Source of the DNA: an uncultured Desulfobulbaceae bacterium
Lineage (GTDB): Bacteria > Desulfobacterota > Desulfobulbia > Desulfobulbales > Desulfobulbaceae
Assembly (NCBI GenBank): GCA_945787305.1
Contig: CALZIH010000115.1
Coordinates: 15,026-23,723, forward strand
Length of the DNA stretch: 8,698 bases
Direction of reading: 5' to 3'
In this document: positions 6,633 through 8,698 of the stretch, piece after piece
Layout: the number at the start of each line of letters is the position of its first letter
Position numbering within the stretch: position 1 is the first letter of the stretch
Program-made: the position numbers and the translations under genes
The notes under the pieces: generated by a model
The model's input: the letters and a program-made list of their open reading frames with translations, nothing else
Told to the model about the DNA's origin: nothing
Database searches by the model: none

Positions 6633-7811
6633 TTACTTAAATGGTGAGCACACCCTGATACAAAAACACCAATAATAAATTTCCTGTTGTACTTCTCTGG
6701 GAACCGGCCCTTCACAGTCAATTATATTGTAACCGATAATACCATTACTCTCGTTTTTATAGCTCATGATGTTGATGTCATGCTTCCCCAGTATATTGGT
6801 CACAAAGCCAATCATTCCGGGTTTGTCATGGTTGATCATGATCAACCGGGTATGCACCCATACCGTGGGAATTTTTTCCACATTGGGAAAGTTGACACTA
6901 TGGGTAATATTGCCATACTCCAGATAGGACTTGAGTTCGTTGACAGCCATGCATGCACAGTTGCCTTCCGATTCGGAAGTCGAGGCGCCGAGATGTGGAG
7001 AGACCAAAATCTTGTCATGGCCTATCATTTTTTTTGAGGGAAAATCGGTTACGTGCCCCTGCAGCTTTCCAGAGGATAATGCCGCCAGAACCGCATCTTC
7101 ATCCACAACCCGACCGCGGGCATAGTTAAAGAGCAGTGCTCCGTCCTGCATGGCATCAAGAAATTCCGTTGAAACCAATCCGGTGGTCTTTTTATTCAGC
7201 GGCACATGAACGGTTACAAAGTCGGCCGCAGCCAGGGCTTCCTTACGCGACCGCATTAATTGCACTTCCGGAGAGAGTTGATGAATATTATCCATGACCG
7301 GGAAGGGATCAAAGCCAACCACCTTCATGTTATGATGGACTCCGGCATTGGCAACGCGGACACCGATCTTGCCCAGACCGATCACCGCCAGCGTCTTCTC
7401 GAACATCTCGACGCCTTTAAAATTCTTTTTTCTGGCCTCCACTTCTTGATTGATTTTCTCGTCATCAAAGGTGGACAGGCCTTGACAGAAGTCGATGGAA
7501 TGATAGACATTGCGTAGCCAGGTACCGAGCATGGTGAACAACAGTTCAACCACGGCATTGGCATTAGCCCCCGGGGTGTTAAAGACACAGATCCCCTTTT
7601 CCGAGGCCTGATCAACAGGAATGTTATTCACTCCGGCACCAGCTCTGGCTATGGCCAGCAATTCCGGATAGGCTTTCAAGTCGACAGGTGAAGACCGGAC
7701 GACTATTCCATTGGGATTATTCTCATGCTCGCCCACCTTATACTGGCCGTTAAAAAGATTCAGCCCTTCAGGTGCTATGGCATTAATGGTTTTGATGCGA
7801 TATTGTTCCAT
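6633..7811 (-). CDS. serA: D-3-phosphoglycerate dehydrogenase-like enzyme with ACT domain
   Basis: This is a 392-residue NAD-dependent D-2-hydroxyacid dehydrogenase, most likely oxidising 3-phosphoglycerate to 3-phosphohydroxypyruvate, the first step of serine synthesis. The N-terminal substrate domain has RAGAGVNNI (56-64) and FNTPGANANAVVE (77-89). The NAD motif is GLGKIG (145-150), followed by the acidic GFDPF (166-170). NYARGRVVDE (229-238) supplies the catalytic Arg 232 and SPHLGAST (271-278) the catalytic His 273. The usual Glu in a DVFxxEP loop is not visible: the region reads VTDFPSKKMIGHDK and is about 11 residues shorter than in E. coli SerA. An ACT-like regulatory domain (about 320-392) suggests amino-acid feedback; its last residues (YYWCFCIRVCSPFK) are unusual. 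The start at 7811 is chosen for GAGGA six bases upstream; a longer frame to 7937 adds an unsupported hydrophobic extension. Another hydroxyacid substrate remains possible. Confidence 0.85.
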   Translation of the reverse strand: MEQYRIKTINAIAPEGLNLFNGQYKVGEHENNPNGIVVRSSPVDLKAYPELLAIARAGAGVNNIPVDQASEKGICVFNTPGANANAVVELLFTMLGTWLRNVYHSIDFCQGLSTFDDEKINQEVEARKKNFKGVEMFEKTLAVIGLGKIGVRVANAGVHHNMKVVGFDPFPVMDNIHQLSPEVQLMRSRKEALAAADFVTVHVPLNKKTTGLVSTEFLDAMQDGALLFNYARGRVVDEDAVLAALSSGKLQGHVTDFPSKKMIGHDKILVSPHLGASTSESEGNCACMAVNELKSYLEYGNITHSVNFPNVEKIPTVWVHTRLIMINHDKPGMIGFVTNILGKHDINIMSYKNESNGIIGYNIIDCEGPVPREVQQEIYYWCFCIRVCSPFK

Positions 7812-8012
7812 GATAGTTCCTCGATACAGGATGCTGTACAGGCAGCGGAAAACCCTCAAAAATAGGACAATACCTACAATAAACACTAATTTTTCGCAAG
7901 GAAAAGCAGATGGCGGATCAAGCGCAACCCTTTTCATTTGCCGGTAAAATGATTACCATGCCATGCAAGTGATTTTTTTTCTTGTTTATTAACCACAGGA
8001 CGACAATTGATT
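7812..8012. other. Divergent intergenic region between the dehydrogenase and the M1-like gene
   Basis: These 201 bases should contain promoters for both directions, but I see no strong sigma-70 pair. The best minus-strand candidate is TTGCGA followed 17 bases later by TAGGTA, which is weak. A short dyad, GGTAA (7943-7947) and TTACC (7953-7957) with a five-base spacer, could be an operator. A run of eight T lies at 7973-7980. Confidence 0.4.
7818..7822 (-). promoter_or_regulatory. Ribosome binding site fixing the dehydrogenase start
   Basis: The minus strand reads GAGGA, six bases, then ATG at 7811. It supports a protein beginning MEQYRIKTIN over the ATG at 7937, which has no Shine-Dalgarno. 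Confidence 0.75.
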
Positions 8013-8698
8013 ATGAACAGCCACCTGTTTCCATTTGTTGTGTTCTTTTTTTCAACACTCCTTCTCTGGCACATTATAGAACCTTATCCAACCGTTGCCG
8101 GGAACGACGCTTCGACTGCTTCCCTCCCCAGACATACCGTCTCCATCAGTTTCGATCTGGAAAAATCGCAGCTCATTGGAACCTCAAGCATCAACTTGCC
8201 GGAAAACATCCCACTCACCCTCCACTGCGGGCCTCTGACGATTACCGGCTCTATCCTTGAACAACAGGATCACACCCCCCTGCAGGTCATGGCCAACCAG
8301 GAGAACATTATCAGGATTCCAGCAGCGGACACACGACAGACATTGTTACTTTCCTGGACCATGACTGCTGATAATCCTTATGCCAGCAGTAATCTTATTT
8401 CCAAGGGTGGTATTACCCTGGCCGGCTTCTGGCATCCGATACCGGAGCAGGACATGTTGTATGAACTCTGGGCCGCGCTTCCACCAGGGTTTACCGGTAT
8501 CAGTGAGGGGGGTGAGATCAAAATGGCAACCCAACAAGGTATGTGCCAATTCCAAACCGCCTTCCCAAACCTTCTGCGTACGCTCCATTTTGCCGCCGGC
8601 CCCTATATAATACAGTCCGTCAAAGAGAGTGGAGTCACCATCTACACTTACTTTTTCAAAGAAGATCAGCAGCTGGCACCTGAGTACCTGAAGGCAGC
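8013..8698 (+). CDS. M1 aminopeptidase-like exported protein, N-terminal part (3' end outside window)
   Basis: An open frame of 228 codons runs off the window end. The N-terminus is hydrophobic (about residues 5-22), with possible signal cleavage after TVA or VAG near residue 29, though no basic residues precede the hydrophobic core. The following beta-rich stretch resembles the saddle domain of M1-family zinc aminopeptidases: HTVSISFDLEKSQLIGTSSI (about 41-60), then GFWHPIPEQDMLYELWAALP, then HFAAGPYIIQSV followed by YTYFFKEDQQLAPEYLKA near the cut. The catalytic GxMEN and HExxH motifs would lie downstream and are not seen, so peptidase activity is unconfirmed. The start is uncertain: the ATG at 8013 is 12 bases from AGGA (7997-8000), while an in-frame TTG at 8007 is six bases from it. 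It is transcribed divergently from the dehydrogenase operon. Confidence 0.65.
   Translation, partial: MNSHLFPFVVFFFSTLLLWHIIEPYPTVAGNDASTASLPRHTVSISFDLEKSQLIGTSSINLPENIPLTLHCGPLTITGSILEQQDHTPLQVMANQENIIRIPAADTRQTLLLSWTMTADNPYASSNLISKGGITLAGFWHPIPEQDMLYELWAALPPGFTGISEGGEIKMATQQGMCQFQTAFPNLLRTLHFAAGPYIIQSVKESGVTIYTYFFKEDQQLAPEYLKA

Noticed and set aside
6551..6721. N-terminal extension of the aconitase frame to a TTG at 6721, with a lipobox-like FVSGC
   Set aside because: It overlaps the 3' end of the dehydrogenase gene in another frame and has no ribosome site. A perfect Shine-Dalgarno stands before the ATG at 6550, and aconitases are cytoplasmic.
7812..7937. N-terminal extension of the dehydrogenase frame with a hydrophobic segment (start ATG at 7937)
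   Set aside because: No Shine-Dalgarno lies before 7937, GAGGA precedes the ATG at 7811, and the family begins near MEQYRIK with no membrane anchor.
8346..8588. A minus-strand frame at the right end
   Set aside because: It is antisense to the M1-like open frame, which has domain-level similarity and a continuous reading to the window edge.
1..8698. CRISPR arrays, tRNA/rRNA genes, prophage or defence genes
   Set aside because: I looked for regular direct repeats, cloverleaf-like blocks and characteristic gene families and saw none; the accessory signals are limited to the intergenic repeats reported.

Overview
The window looks like chromosomal DNA from a Gram-negative anaerobe, most likely a member of the Desulfobacterota (the former deltaproteobacterial sulfate or sulfur reducers). 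This placement is an inference. It rests on the type of aconitase, a short ACT-containing phosphoglycerate dehydrogenase with a compact active-site loop, a FabL-like enoyl-ACP reductase, a DUF362 protein and moderate G+C coding sequence. No 16S gene or other decisive marker is present. No phage, CRISPR, defence or toxin-antitoxin genes are visible. Coding capacity is mostly ordinary metabolism and membrane transport.

Layout. Positions 1-2271 (+) carry a tight three-gene run: the C-terminal part of an ABC transporter ATPase (cut by the window edge), a 12-helix ABC-2-like permease overlapping it by ATGA, and a 72-residue two-helix membrane protein 22 bases further on. That run collides tail to tail, with a 10-base overlap, with a minus-strand pair: a FabL-type enoyl-ACP reductase (2262-3014), preceded by a DUF362 protein (3116-4060). 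A 558-base AT-rich intergenic region (4061-4618) follows. It holds a strong minus-strand terminator hairpin, a possible 26-codon micro-ORF with an ideal ribosome binding site, a roughly 100-base MITE-like inverted-repeat element flanked by AAAATT, and a weaker hairpin just behind the aconitase stop.

From 4619 to 7811 (-) lie an aconitase and, upstream of it and probably co-transcribed, a D-3-phosphoglycerate dehydrogenase-like enzyme. A 201-base divergent intergenic region separates this from a plus-strand gene (8013 to the window end). That gene encodes an exported protein resembling the N-terminal domain of M1 aminopeptidases; it is cut by the window edge.

How the genes relate. The ABC genes form one exporter-like complex with unknown cargo. 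Aconitase (citrate/isocitrate) and the SerA-like enzyme (serine synthesis from 3-phosphoglycerate) both serve central carbon and amino-acid metabolism. The FabL-like protein would complete the fatty-acid elongation cycle. I found no convincing new biological system. The best second looks are the MITE-like element, the hairpin/micro-ORF region, the unusual active-site loop and C-terminus of the dehydrogenase, and a FabL-type reductase in a probable Gram-negative.
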